Made by a program: the position numbers and the translations under genes. The notes beneath the pieces are model-generated. The model was given only the letters and a program-made list of their open reading frames with translations. It was not told the DNA's origin and searched no databases. Below, piece after piece: positions 36,401 through 47,860 of a DNA stretch of 64,000 nt (position 1 is its first letter; each line of letters opens with the position of its first letter). The stretch is from positions 338,114,802-338,178,801 of the forward strand of contig NC_081413.1 in the NCBI RefSeq assembly GCF_030272615.1, written 5' to 3'. The DNA is from Cryptomeria japonica. Taxonomy: Eukaryota > Streptophyta > Pinopsida > Cupressales > Cupressaceae.

Positions 36401-37217
36401 AGGTTACCAGGAGAAACCCGAGTATGGGGGCTAGGACCTATGGAGGCTGTACCATGGTAACCATCAAGCTATGTGATGACACTCTCTTCTTAGAGTCACT
36501 AGTGTTTTGTGAGTTGTGTTACATGGATGGTTGCAGAGTCTTGTAGTCCTTTCGTACTTGTCTTACTTTGCTTGCTTGAGGATTTTCTACTATCTCCTAG
36601 CACGGTGGGGTGGTTCCATTTCGGGATCACATGGTCGGGTGGTAGTGCCACTTCCCATCGGATGTTCTGGATTGTATCTTCAGGCGAGGAAAGGCTTCAC
36701 TGGTGTTTCTTGGATCATGGTTTATGTACCAACTCTTGTTCGAGATCATTGTTTAGTTGAGACCTTGTGGTCATTGTATCAGACTTTTATGTAACCTTGA
36801 TATTGTATCTTTGTAACCAGTGGTATTATTGGAAGCCATGTATTTATGGATATTGTAATATTATTATGTCAGTGAAATGAATGTTATTGTTTTGATCTTA
36901 TGTTTAAATGGTTTATGGAAATTGGATACATTGGAATACTTTTATTTCTTTATTGTGAAATTTGGATGTATGTGTAGTTTTAAACTTAAGTATCCAATTT
37001 ATCTAATTAAATGGATTAACTATGGTGTTAATATAATCTATGAAATTAATCTTCGTTGGTTACCCTTAGGAAAACTTGTGATAGACTTCCGCTATGTTGT
37101 TAAACGTGCAATGATTATAGTTAGTACACTTAGTCCTTAAACAAAAAAAAAAATTATTTCACCCTTTAGTTGCCTAGTTGTGTTGTTTTCCTTTAGGGTT
37201 CCTGACGAGGCATTATG
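33486..37217 (+). repeat. 5' LTR of B
   Basis: 3,732 bp from TGTAGTACCCCTACTAG to GACGAGGCATTATG, where the expected terminal TTACA has decayed to TTATG. It holds the palindromic array (35252-35410) and the block shared with the LARD (36337-36505), both deleted from the 3' LTR. An AAACCC/GGGTTT inverted repeat lies at about 35467-35491. Confidence 0.9.
35252..35410 (+). repeat. GGTAGC/GCTACC palindromic tandem array
   Basis: A 19-bp unit, about GGTAGCAGTGCTACCGGAC, is repeated in tandem (35310 onward, three clear copies and degenerate ones on both sides). The core GGTAGCAGTGCTACC is a perfect inverted repeat with 7-bp arms, so the RNA could form a string of hairpins. It sits between A-rich stretches. 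Absent from B's 3' LTR. Confidence 0.8.
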
Positions 37218-37219
37218 TT

Positions 37220-37231
37220 TGGTATCAGAGC
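37220..37231 (+). promoter_or_regulatory. Primer-binding site of B
   Basis: TGGTATCAGAGC, perfect match to the initiator tRNA-Met complement, two bases after the LTR. Confidence 0.92.
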
Positions 37232-37369
37232 CCAAGTTTCAACACTGGGTACTCTGGGTTTGTAGTGTGCCTTTCATTGACCATCTTGCTTAGGTCATAA
37301 ATGTTTGTATCTCTCATGACTTATCCTTGCTATGGATCTGAACCTTTTTCTCTTTTATGGTACCAGGTC

Positions 37370-38655
37370 ATGGCTAAGAAAGCTAGAGGAGGTGGCCGTA
37401 CGGGTGGTCACCAAGGAGATAGAGGTGGAGGATGGGGCCGTGGTTCTGACCATCACAGTCCTTCACCACCACCCACTCATGTGAGTGTTGAGTCGAAACA
37501 ATCAGTTCATTAGAAGAAAGAACAATCTATTCATCAGAACTCTTAGCATGCAGGAGAACATGTTTACGAAAGGGAAGAGCTGAGATAGATGTTTCAGGAG
37601 GTTCTGGCTAGGTTAGGCCAAAGGCTTGAGTTTGAGCAACCTATTCATGCTCAGGTTGAGGAGCCACTTCAACAGGTTCCAGAGGAAAGAGAGAGAGAGA
37701 GAGATCACCAAGGCTAGGGGAGATTCCAACTGTGTGAGATCCACCTTCCTTAGGTCACATAAAGGACTTGATGAGGTCCAATCCTCCTTACTTTGATGGT
37801 ATGGGTACTGGTCTTGAGGTAGAGACCTGGCTTATCGGCTTGGACCAGTGTTTCGCTATGTTTCCATACAGCAGTAACACCAAGGCAAGATGTGCTATTA
37901 TGCGTCTAAATAATTTTCCTTCAATCTAGTGGAGATTAGAGGGGGAGAAGATTGGTGTATGCATTAACACCATCACATGGGAACTATTTCTGGAGAGATT
38001 CAGGGCACGATTTCTCTCACCCTAGTGGAGGCAGACTTGAGCAGATGAGTTTTATGCCTTGCGTCAGTATGGGATGATAGTAGACCAATATGAGCATAGG
38101 TTCTATGAGCTCAAACAATACGCCATAATTGGTAATGACGAGGCTATGCTTGTCCAACATTTCCTAAGAGGTTTGAACGACCGTATCAGTGGAGGTGTGA
38201 GGGTATTTGAGCCAGCTTCAATGGAGATAGCCATGGCAAAGGCCAAATTAGTTGAGATGAACCTTAGTCGTGCACTTGGTGGTCAGATAGGTGAGCAGAT
38301 AGGAAGTGCACCTACCAGTGGAAATAAAGCTCAGGGAAATCAATCCCAGTCAGCTGCACCATTTAGAACTCCTCAAGCACCCGCTAAGAGTGGGCAACAA
38401 CAGCAACAACAGTCAAAACCAAAACAATTCTAGGGCCAACAAGGTGGCAATTCTCAGTATAAGAAGGGTAGGAACTGGTAGAGGGGCAAACAAGGCCCTA
38501 CTGGGCAGGTCTCGTAGAGTGCATCTTACACCCCTAGCTAGGGAAGTTTCCAGCAATCAAGTGGACCAACAGGTAATAGAGGAGCTTGCTTCTCTTATGG
38601 GCAGTTTGGTCACAGAGCTGCACAGTGTCCTCAAAATGTCCACAACATAGGTAGT
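37370..38655 (+). pseudogene. gag: Gag of chromovirus B, broken
   Basis: ATG at 37370 starts a Gly/Arg-rich N-terminus (MAKKARGGGRTGGHQGD). The frame changes in the GA microsatellite at about 37690-37705, after which one frame continues to the end of pol. The capsid (retrotransposon gag) region spans about 37783-38280 (PPYFDGMG, WELFLERFRARF, YELKQYAIIGNDEAML, VQHFLRGLNDRI). A Gln-rich linker follows. The zinc knuckle near 38587 reads CFSYGQFGHRAAQC, with the second Cys changed to Tyr. Premature stops include TAG 37927, TAG 38023, TGA 38038, TAG 38431, 38479, 38515 and 38539. Gag forms the particle. Confidence 0.87.
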
Positions 38656-40600
38656 TAGAGACCAGTAGCATCTGAACCTATAGTAGGAGATGCAGGGAGG
38701 TCCCATAGAGTATTTGCAGTGGTAGATGACCGCCAAGCTGATCATCAGGGTACAGTCATTGAGGCAGCAGGTATGTTGCATGGAACCCCTATCTCTGTAT
38801 TTTTTGATTCTAGAGCTTCTGATTCTTTTATTTCTTCATCCATTGTGGAGCGGTACAGACTTATGTCTACTAAGTAGGCGGATAGGTGGCAAGTAGAGTT
38901 GGCTACAGGTGTTCGTGTTTCTGTAGATGCCTTTATTCCCAGTTGTGAGTTGAAATTAGGAACCATAGTTACTTCAGTGGACCTTTGGGTTATTCCTTTG
39001 GGATCTTATGGAGTTGTATTGGGGATGGATTGGCTACCATCTCACAGTGCTAATGTAGATTGTCGCAAGAAGACAGTAGAGTGTTTAGATGACCCTAGCA
39101 GAGAAGTGGAGATTGTTGGAGTTCAGAGGCCGATATCCCTGCGTATGATCTCTGCTATGCAACTTAAGTGGTGCATGCGTAGAGGATGTCAACTTTTTGC
39201 AATCACTCTTGAGGAATTGGATGAGTCAGAGAGGCGAGAAATCACTCTTGATAGTCACCCTATTCTTAGAGAGTATGCAGACGTGTTTCCATTGGATATT
39301 CCTGGTATGCCTCCGAAGTGAGATATAGACTTTCGTGTTGATTTGGTTCCTGGTGCAGAACCTATTTCGAAAGCTCCATATCGGATGACTACTCAGGAGT
39401 TAAGCGAGTTGAAATTGCAGATAGAAGAATTATTGGCCAAGGGATTCATTCGTCCTAGTGTTTCCCCTTGGGGTGCGCCTATTATCTTTGTTAAAAGGAA
39501 AGATGGTTCTCTTCGGTTATGCATTGATTACCGACAGCTGAATAAGGTAACCATCCAGAATAGATATTCATTGCCTCGTATAGATGACCTTTTTGATCAG
39601 GTTAAGGGAGCCAAGGTGTTCTCTAAGATTGACTTGAAATTTGGATACCATCAGTTACGCATTCAGGATGTAGACATTCATAAGACAACATTTCGTACTC
39701 GTTATGGTCACTATGAGTTCACAGTGGTGCCATTCGGGTTGACGAAAGTACCTTCAATTTTCATGAGCTTAATGAATGGAGTTTTTCACACCTATCTTGA
39801 TCGTTTTGTCATTGTATTCTTGGATGACATTCTGATTTATTCTAGATCTATGGAGGAGCATGAGGGTCACTTACGTTAGGTACTGCAGCGCTTAAGGGAA
39901 AATCAACTCTATGCCAATTTAGCAAAGTGTGACTTCTTCCAGACTGAGGTGAACTATCTTGGTCATGTGGTTTTGGGAGAAGGTATATCTGTGGATCCTT
40001 CAAAGATCCAAGCCATTGTTGATTGGCTAGCGCTGACCAACGTTTCTAAAGTTAGGAGTTTTATGGGTTTGGCCGGATATTACCATCGCTTTGTTGAAGG
40101 CTTTTCCCAGATAAGACACCCTATTACTTCTCTTCAGAGAAAAGGGAAGAAGTTTGTTTGGTCAGAACAATGTGAAGCAGCTTTTAAAACCTTGAAGGAA
40201 CTCCTTGTCAGTGCTCTGATTTTGGCAGTTCCTGATCCATCTGGAGATTTTATGGTATGCACAGATGCCTCTTTGGAAGGTATTGGTGCAGTACTTATGC
40301 AGGATAGGCGTGTGGTTGCTTATGAGTCTCGCAAACTCAAGAACCATGAGTTGAACTATCCAATTCATGATTTAGAGTTGGCAGCTGTAGTTCATGCTTT
40401 GGTTCGATGGCGACGTTTCCTATTAGGGCATTGGTTTGAGCTACATAGTGATCACCACAATTTGCAGTATATATTCACACAACCAAACTTGAATGCTCGA
40501 CAGTGAAGATGGATGGAATTCTTCTGCGAATATGATTTTGAGGTTTGTTATATTCAAGGGAAAGAGAACGTAGTAGCAGATGCTTTGAGTCGTAGGTGGC
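38656..40600 (+). pseudogene. pol: Protease-RT-RNase H of chromovirus B, broken
   Basis: The protease site near 38806 reads FFDSRASDSFIS; the family has DSGA, so the Gly is changed to Arg. RT begins near 39343: [53 protein letters not shown] and the catalytic FLDDILIYS near 39817. FGLTKVP replaces the usual FGLTNAP. RNase H (about 40240-40500) has [36 protein letters not shown] and [11 protein letters not shown], with catalytic acids visible. Stops: TAG 38656 and 38875, TGA 39319, TAG 39877, TGA 40504. Confidence 0.92.
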
Positions 40601-42069
40601 ATGAAGTTTCAGCATTATCCCTTGGAGTAGACTTGAGAGAGAGAATTCTTGGAGTTCTTCCTCAGGATACTTGGTATCAGGATGTTAGAGCTGTGATAGA
40701 GTCCGGAAGGCCTTTAGAGGGTATATTTTCTAGGTATAACCTTGAGGCAGATGGACTTCTTCGTCACCATGAACAGATTTATGTACCTCCTTTGGAGGGT
40801 CTTCATGTTTTGATCATGACCAAGGCCCATCATACACCTTATTTGGCACATCCTAGTGTCAAGAAGATGCACACAGATCTTAGATAGATTTATCATTGGG
40901 CGGGTATGAAATGTGACATTGCTGATTTTGTGTCGAAATGTTTAGAGTGTCAGCGAATGAAGGCAGAGAATCAGCACCTAGCAGGGCTTTTGCAGCCTAA
41001 TCTAGTACCGGATTGGAAATGGGATATCATTTCCATGGATTTCATTATTGGTTTGCCTATCTCTTCACATCATCATAATGCCATCATGGTCATAGTTGAC
41101 AGATTGACTAAGATTGCTCATTTTGTTCCTATTCGAGCTTCCTACACAGCAACAGTGGTGGCACGAGTCTTCTTAGAAGAAGTAGTGAGATTGCATGGGA
41201 TTCTGAGGCGGATCATATCTGATAGAGATCGTGTCTTTACCTCAGCATTATGGACCTCACTTCAGCATGCTTTGGGGACACAGTTGAATTTTAGTTCAGC
41301 TTATCATCCAGAGACAGATGGTCAGACAGAGAGAGTGAATTAGGTATTAAAGGACATGCTTCGCATGTATGTGATGGACCAATAGTCACGTTGGGAGGAC
41401 TATATATATCTAGTGGAGTTTGCTTATAACAATGGATATCATAGCTCCATAGGTATGTCCCCCTTTCAGGCATTGTATGGTCATCCTTGCTGCACTCCTT
41501 TGAGTTGGGATTGGTTAGAGGACAGGGTGCTTATAGGACCGGATATTCTTCAGGAGATGGAGCAGTAGGTAGATAGGATTCATGAGAATTTAGTAGTAGC
41601 ACAGGATAAACAGAAGAAGTATGCAGATGCTCATAGGGTAGATCGTCAGTTTTCTATTGGCGATCGTGTGTTCTTGAGAGTGTGTCCGTGGAAGAGTTCG
41701 ATCCGTTATGGAAAGGGATCTAAGTTGGCGCCTCGGTTTGTTGGACCTTTTGAGATCCTTGAGAGGATAGGACCTGTTGCCTACCGTCTTGCTTTGCCAC
41801 CAAGTCTATCCCACATCCACGATGTATTTCATGTTTCAGTTCTTTGACCTTATCATCCAGATGTGACACATGTTCTTGATTGGAACTCTTTGCAAGTCGA
41901 GGACGGGCAACTTTCCATAGAGCCCGTGCACATTCATCAACGTCGGGATTTGATCCTTAGGGGTTGTACCATCGATCAAGTAAGGGTCCTATGGGACCCA
42001 AATGATGAGACCTCGGCGACTTGGGAGGATGCAGCAAAGATGAGAGAACTGTATTCTTATTTATTTTAA
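40601..42069 (+). pseudogene. pol: Integrase-chromodomain of chromovirus B, broken
   Basis: Same frame as RT. The zinc-binding HHCC region (HTPYLAHPSVKKMHTDLR, then CLECQRMKAE) lies at 40828-40965. The core has the first Asp in SMDFIIGLP, the second in IISDRDRVF and the Glu in DGQTERVN, so the triad is intact. The C-terminal region ([25 protein letters not shown]) is followed by a degenerate chromodomain (QVRVLWDPNDETSATWEDAA) ending at TAA 42067-42069. Chromodomains guide insertion to marked chromatin. Stops: TAG 40885, 41341, 41383 and 41566, TGA 41845. Confidence 0.9.
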
Positions 42070-42090
42070 GCTTCCAGGAGTGAGCCTAGT

Positions 42091-42104
42091 TTTGGGGGGG
42101 AGAA
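42091..42104 (+). promoter_or_regulatory. Polypurine tract of B
   Basis: TTGGGGGGGAGAA immediately before the 3' LTR. The upstream context CTTCCAGGAGTGAG is shared with the LARD. Confidence 0.85.
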
Positions 42105-44009
42105 TGTAGTACCCCTACTAGTTTGAACTCATTAGACTCATATTTTATTATTGGTTGTTTTTCAGTGGATACATTACCATGACATATTATTCAGATTTTT
42201 ATGACATTATGCTTTATTTGGAGATGAGATGTATAATTTATTTGCAGTATTTTAGTACTTGTGATTTATGGCATTTTATGTATTATTGCTATGTACTAAC
42301 ATTTTACTTTATTTATGCAATGTGGAATTATGTTTGCGAGTGTATTGGATGCAAGGGGACGATTTTCCTTCACTCATTTCAGTGAGATAGGGAACGTCGT
42401 GATTCTCCTTCATCGGTGTGTATGCCATGTTTTCTATATATATATATGCATGTGTGGTTTGGTGATGCAGGATATTGCAGGTACAAGTACCGGGTAGGTA
42501 TGGGGTATCGTCTCCACCTGGCTTCACAGGTCTAAGCATGCCTTATATTTTTCGATGGAAGTGGAGGAGATAGTAGTTGACCCTATTTTACTCAGTTACA
42601 CTCGTATGAGTGTCGTCAGTTAGTCATTTTGTCAATTAGTTCGGTCTTCGTATTTTGTCATTTTATCTTTTATGGGCAATTGTTTGAGATTTGTTTAATT
42701 TGAGTGTTTTAGTGGATTTAATTAATTAATTAATTAAGTTTATGAAATTATCTCATTATTGTATTGTTTATGCATTGAGATTATAAATTTAGTTAATTAA
42801 AGAAATTATTAAATTAAGCTGCATAGTATTAAAAATATATTTTTATTTTAAAAATAAATTAGATTAATTGTATTTATTATTTTCTAAAGTTATAACTAAA
42901 TAAATGAATAAAAGGATTAATTAGAATTAAAGTATTGTTTTAATTCTTTATTTAGAAAAAGAATTAATTGGAATTAAAGTATTATTTTAATTCTTTATTT
43001 AGAAAATTAATTAATTGGAATTAAAATATTGTATTTATTCTTTATTTAGGAAATTAATTAATGTGCATGAAAAAAGAAAAGAAAGAATAATGTTTTTTTT
43101 AATTATTGCATGTGATAAATTTAGAAAATAAAATAAAATAAATTACTATTATTCTAAATTTAGGTTTTTTGTGAAAAAGCTATTGAACCTAGAATTTTAG
43201 TTTAAATAGGGGTTAGGTCTTTTATTTAGTTACATAGATAGGGATACACAGGAACAGGTCAAGAATTTAGGTGAAGAAATTTTATTAGAAGTTATTGAAG
43301 GGATTAGGGCTCTTCTACAGAATTCTTCCAGGAAAGCTATACCAGGTTGGATGATTTCTTAGTTTTGTATTTTATTAAAAATATTTCTATTTTTCTTTGC
43401 TTGATGTGTGTGTAAAATAATTGTCAAACCCAAAACTCTCTTCTGGTGAATTCGAGTTTTGTTTGAAAATTCATGTCTGATGTGTATTTCTTGTTTGTGG
43501 GAAGAATGTAATTTTGTGAAAATTAGGAAAATTGTTATAGAAAATTTGTCGGATTTTAGCATGCATGGAAACTTGCAAGATTTGTGAGAAAGGGTATTTA
43601 CCTGAGAAATGGTTTTAATTACCTTAAGAAAATAAATTTAATTACACATTAAATTTATTTGGGTTAATTAAATTTTTTTTAAAAATGAAGAAGGATTGAA
43701 ATTTTGTTAAAATGGAATTATTGGAAAAATATTGTTTTTTGTTATTATTGTTGTTAAAATTTTATTAAAATGAAATTATTGAAAAAGTATTGTTTTTTAT
43801 TGTTCTGTTTAAAAAACAAAAATTAAAAAAAAAAAATTAATCTTCGTTGGTTACGCTTAGGAAAACTTGTGATAGACTTCCACTGTGTTGTTAAACGTGC
43901 AATGATTATAATTAGTACACTTAGTCTTTAAACAAAACAAAAAAATTATTTCACCCTTTAGTTGCCTAGTTGTGTTGTTTTCCTTTAGGGTTCCTGGTAG
44001 GGCATTACA
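42105..44009 (+). repeat. 3' LTR of B, internally deleted
   Basis: 1,905 bp. Collinear with 33486 to about 35230, then it jumps at an A-rich AAATTAA microhomology (about 43835) to sequence matching 37045-37217. About 1.8 kb is missing, including the hairpin array and the block shared with the LARD. It ends GGTAGGGCATTACA. Confidence 0.9.
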
Positions 44010-45072
44010 TGGCATTGTGTTCTACCATTCTTGCAGTCTCCTCAGAGTATTTGGTCAACTACCACCGATGTAAAATCATCACATTTTGTGATGGAGTGTA
44101 GCCTTGGTTGGGAAAGTGTTTGCTATATGTTTTCCCTTGCTTGTTGTGTTTGCATGTCTGTAACCTGTCTAGGACTTGGTTCTCCAAGCTCGGGGGTGGC
44201 TTCTAGTAAGCCTAGGCTAGGAGGTGAGTACTCCATGGTCAAGCCTTATGATTTATTTGCAGGTTGCTTGGAATGGAAGGGAAAAGTCAAGCTAGGAGTT
44301 GCTGGTTTTTGTTCTTGATTTGCAGAAAAAGAATAAGAAAAGGGATGCTATATTTTTCAGTTGTAGAAATGTAAATAAAAGTTGCATGTTGTATTTATTT
44401 TGAAAGGAATGTATTCATTTATTTAAAGTCCTCATTTAATAGAAAAGAGAGACTAGTTGGGTATATCACCCATATGTATTATTGGTTAGATTGTATTTTA
44501 AATAAACTTTAAAGACATGCAATATTTTTGTTAAGTATTATTTTGTTGCAAAAAAAATAAAAATATTTATCTTGGATTAAGTTCCCTATAGTTACTGAAA
44601 TAATATTTGTAGTATGCATGTTAGTTTTGAAAATAAAGGTTCATTTTATCTCCTTATGCATAATGAAAAACAAAAGGGAAATAAGTAAAGTAGAAAGCTT
44701 GCATGTTAGTGAAAGAAAATTTTGCATTTAGATCTAATTATTTATGTCCAAATACATATCATGGTTTAATAAATTCAACATGCATATCTCTAAGTTTTAT
44801 TTCAATGTTTTCTAGACTAATATAGTTGTTGGTTAAATTTATTTAATTCTGTCAATTATTTATTTGTAGAAAATAAATCTAGAGTTAATTAGTCTATCTC
44901 TAACTTTAGCTACATGGAAAAAAAAAAAAAAAGGAAAGATACATTGTTCTAAATCTGGAAATTTTTAATCAACCTGTTAAGAGTGCAAAAAAAAATCATA
45001 TCTTACATTTACATGGTAAATTCAACTCTAGATATCATGTGCATCCAAATATATATATATCTATATATATAT

Positions 45073-45131
<59 letters not shown>

Positions 45132-45189
45132 CATATATACATATAAATATATATATATATATAATAAAAAATAAAAAATGAAAAAAATA

Positions 45190-45375
45190 ACGGGGGTTTT
45201 GGGGGGAGCGAACCCACTGTGTGGACACACAGTGGCGCCACGGCTTCCATTGTGTGGACACACAGGGGATGGCCCGCGGCTCGCCACTGTGTGGACACAG
45301 AGTGGGTGGCGCCTGTGGCCCATCCTCCAAAACCCCCGCCGCCACCTGCAACACAAGCCCTCCGCCATGGCCTCC
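45190..45375 (+). other. GC-rich palindromic island in A LTR
   Basis: GC-rich patch after AT microsatellite DNA. It has three copies of a GTGTGGACACA-type unit. The first is a near-perfect inverted repeat: CCACTGTGTG (45214-45223) and CACACAGTGG (45226-45235) around GA. The 3' LTR copy (about 54112-54300) keeps the layout with several substitutions. Confidence 0.65.
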
Positions 45376-45404
45376 TCCTTGCCAAAAAAAAAGAGAAATA
45401 TAAA

Positions 45405-45429
45405 ACCCTAACCTGGTTCGGGTTAGGGT
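45405..45429 (+). promoter_or_regulatory. Telobox inverted repeat in A LTR
   Basis: Arms ACCCTAACC (45405-45413) and GGTTAGGGT (45421-45429) around a 7-base loop; each arm is a plant telobox (AAACCCTAA type). The 3' LTR copy (54325-54349) has one inner mismatch. G carries a different but fully paired version at 61894-61918. Teloboxes are known binding sites for TRB proteins and can recruit Polycomb; any such role here is inference. Confidence 0.6.
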
Positions 45430-45585
45430 AGCATAAAAAAATATAAAAGAAAGGAAATGAAGGGGTTAAGTTTTTAAATAAAAAAAAGAGAAATTAGAGT
45501 TTCATTATTATTTAATATTTTAGTTAAGTTATATGGGATATTTATAGTTTAGAAAGTATATATTTTCATATATATATGTGTTTTA

Positions 45586-45741
<156 letters not shown>

Positions 45742-46389
45742 TAAAATGTGAATGTATAGGTCAAATTGAAGATTTATTATTTTATTAGATGATTATATTA
45801 TATATATGCTTTTATTAAACATATGGGTATATTTAAAAATGATGTTTTAAATTCTAATTAATTTGGAGTTTAATCTCTTAGGAACTTATAATAACTATAT
45901 AAGTTATTTTGACTATAAGGGATTATTTAGTCTACCTAAATTTAGGTTATTCCGGGCTAAATTTTATAGGAAAATTTACATTATGGATTTAATTGACCCT
46001 ATAGTCGAATTAGTTTAACCCAATTTTAATTATTGTTGAAATAAATTATAGGCATTAATAATCTAAGTGCTAGGGCTAATTTATTTAGTTCCTAATAGCT
46101 ACTAATGATTACTGGAGATTAATATTATCCTTGTCAATCAATTTAGAGATTTTTGAATTTAATTTAATCTATTGATTTGAATTGATGAGATAATAAATAA
46201 TTATTTTATTATTCCGCATTTAATTTAAATATTATTTTGCTTACTTGAGTTAGTGGTTAGAGTTAACTCAAAACATAGTTAAGACAAAACTTGTTAGTAC
46301 ATTTCATATTAGCGAATTTAATGTTATTAGGTTGTTATTTAAAAAAAAAAATTATCCCATTCATGTCCAAAAGTTTGGGCATGACATTT

Positions 46390-46401
46390 TGGTATCAGAG
46401 C
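46390..46401 (+). promoter_or_regulatory. Primer-binding site of A
   Basis: TGGTATCAGAGC, exact initiator tRNA-Met complement, three bases after the LTR end. Confidence 0.92.
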
Positions 46402-46553
46402 AAGGTTTCCAACACTAGGAACCTTTCTCCATTACATTTCACTTTAATTAGTTAATTAATTAATTTTATTCTATTATAATTATTTTTAAATAATTAAAAA
46501 TTTCTCTAAAAAATTATTATTGATTTTATTTTATTTTTTATTTTCTCATCAAG

Positions 46554-47860
46554 ATGCCTCCGACTATGCGACAAGCTCGCAGATGTGGTAGAGGTCCTAG
46601 ACGTGAAAGTATGGCATGCGAAGAGGTCGATAGGGAGGAATCGGTTCCAGAAAGGAACCTAGAGGCCCCTCCCGAATGACCAGTTGACCTAAACTGAGAC
46701 ATCTTAGAAGAACTCCAGAACCTGATAGGGATAGTCCAGGAAAGGCTTCCAGTAGAGGATCATCATGTTGAAAATCAGAAGTCAGGGAGCCATAGAATGG
46801 TAGATAGGGAATGAAGTAGGAGTCCACCTCCTAATCCCGTAGAGAGTCAGGTTGGGCATGAGCTCGAGTCCGTTCACCTACCAGGACCACCTCCAGTGGC
46901 AGAGCCAGTGTATTATGAGAGATCACATTAAGATCCAGGGGATCTAATCAGAGAGGTTATGCACCTCCAGCCACCATCATTTGGGGGATCTACCGACAGG
47001 GTAGAAGCTGAGGCTTGGCTTTTGAGCCTAGATAGGTGCTTTGCATTGCGCTCTTACGAGAGCAATCTAAAGGAACGTGTAGTAGTCCACCTATTGAGAG
47101 AAATGACCTCCACATGGTGGATACATGAGGAATACAAGTGTGGTTTAGATGCCGATACTCTCACATGGGAGATTTTTACAGAGAGGTTTAGGGAGAGGTA
47201 CTTGTCAGAGCATTACAGACAACATAGGATAGATGCATTCCATGACCTCCAGCAGAAGGGTCTCTCAATGACCCAGTACGAGAGCAAGTTCTTCGAACTC
47301 TTGCCATATGTGGACTACCTGAAAGATGAGAAGCTTCTCATCAATCATTTTATCAGAGGGCTGAATGTCGGCATAGCAGGACCAATGAGGATGTCCACTC
47401 CAGAGAGCCTTCGGGTTGCCATGGAGAAGGCTTTGATAGCAGAGGAGATTTAGGTCAGGCCATAAGATACAAGGGATCAGTTCCAGAACTGAAACCCTAT
47501 ACCCCAGACATACGGGTTTTAGAAACCCCATTGGAAAGGTAATAATAGACACACACCGGGGTTCTTCAAATCCCCTCCTCCGCAACAGTCACAGCAGAAC
47601 TAGAGGCAGAGGCCTCCATAGAGTCAGTAGGGTGCAAGGCCCAAGCAATGGCAGTCTCAGGGTCAGAGGCAAGATCAGCAATCTCAAGTTCCTTACACAC
47701 CTCCGGTGAGGATTCAATAGTCCTCTAGGGGTGGGTATAGTGGTTCCAGCAGGATAGGGCGATAGTCTTTTTCTAGGCCTCAGGGCATCCAGTTTCAGGC
47801 ATGCGGTGCTTGCTTCACATGTGGAGCCATGTGGCACATGGTGAGAGAGTTTCCTCAGGG
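46554..47860 (+). pseudogene. gag: Gag of chromovirus A, broken
   Basis: ATG at 46554 (MPPTMRQARRCGRGPRRES) after a 150-base leader. Stops at 46677 (TGA) and several beyond, including a TAA near 46929. The capsid region 46959-47453 is intact as a block: LQPPSFGGSTDRVEAEAWL, HLLREMTSTWW, FTERFRERYLS and NHFIRGLNVGIAGPM. It is followed by a Gln-rich linker dense in TAG codons. The zinc knuckle near 47811 is degenerate (CFTCGAMWHMVREF, last Cys lost). Gag and pol are in one frame throughout. Confidence 0.88.

Larger units (their letters stand above)
33486..44009 (+). mobile_element. Chromovirus (Ty3/gypsy) element B
   Basis: 10,524 bp with perfect target copies TGGCA (33481-33485 and 44010-44014), inside A's 5' LTR. 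LTRs are 33486-37217 and 42105-44009; the 3' one has lost about 1.8 kb. Gag-pol is in one frame apart from an early frameshift, ending in a chromodomain-like region. I counted 6 substitutions in about 450 bp of LTR and 1 in another 180 bp, so it is the youngest insertion here, yet gag-pol has about 18 premature stops. It is the closest relative of the LARD in the window. Confidence 0.93.

Noticed and set aside
45402-45430. Possible interstitial telomere
   Set aside because: Only single inverted CCCTAA motifs, not a tandem array.
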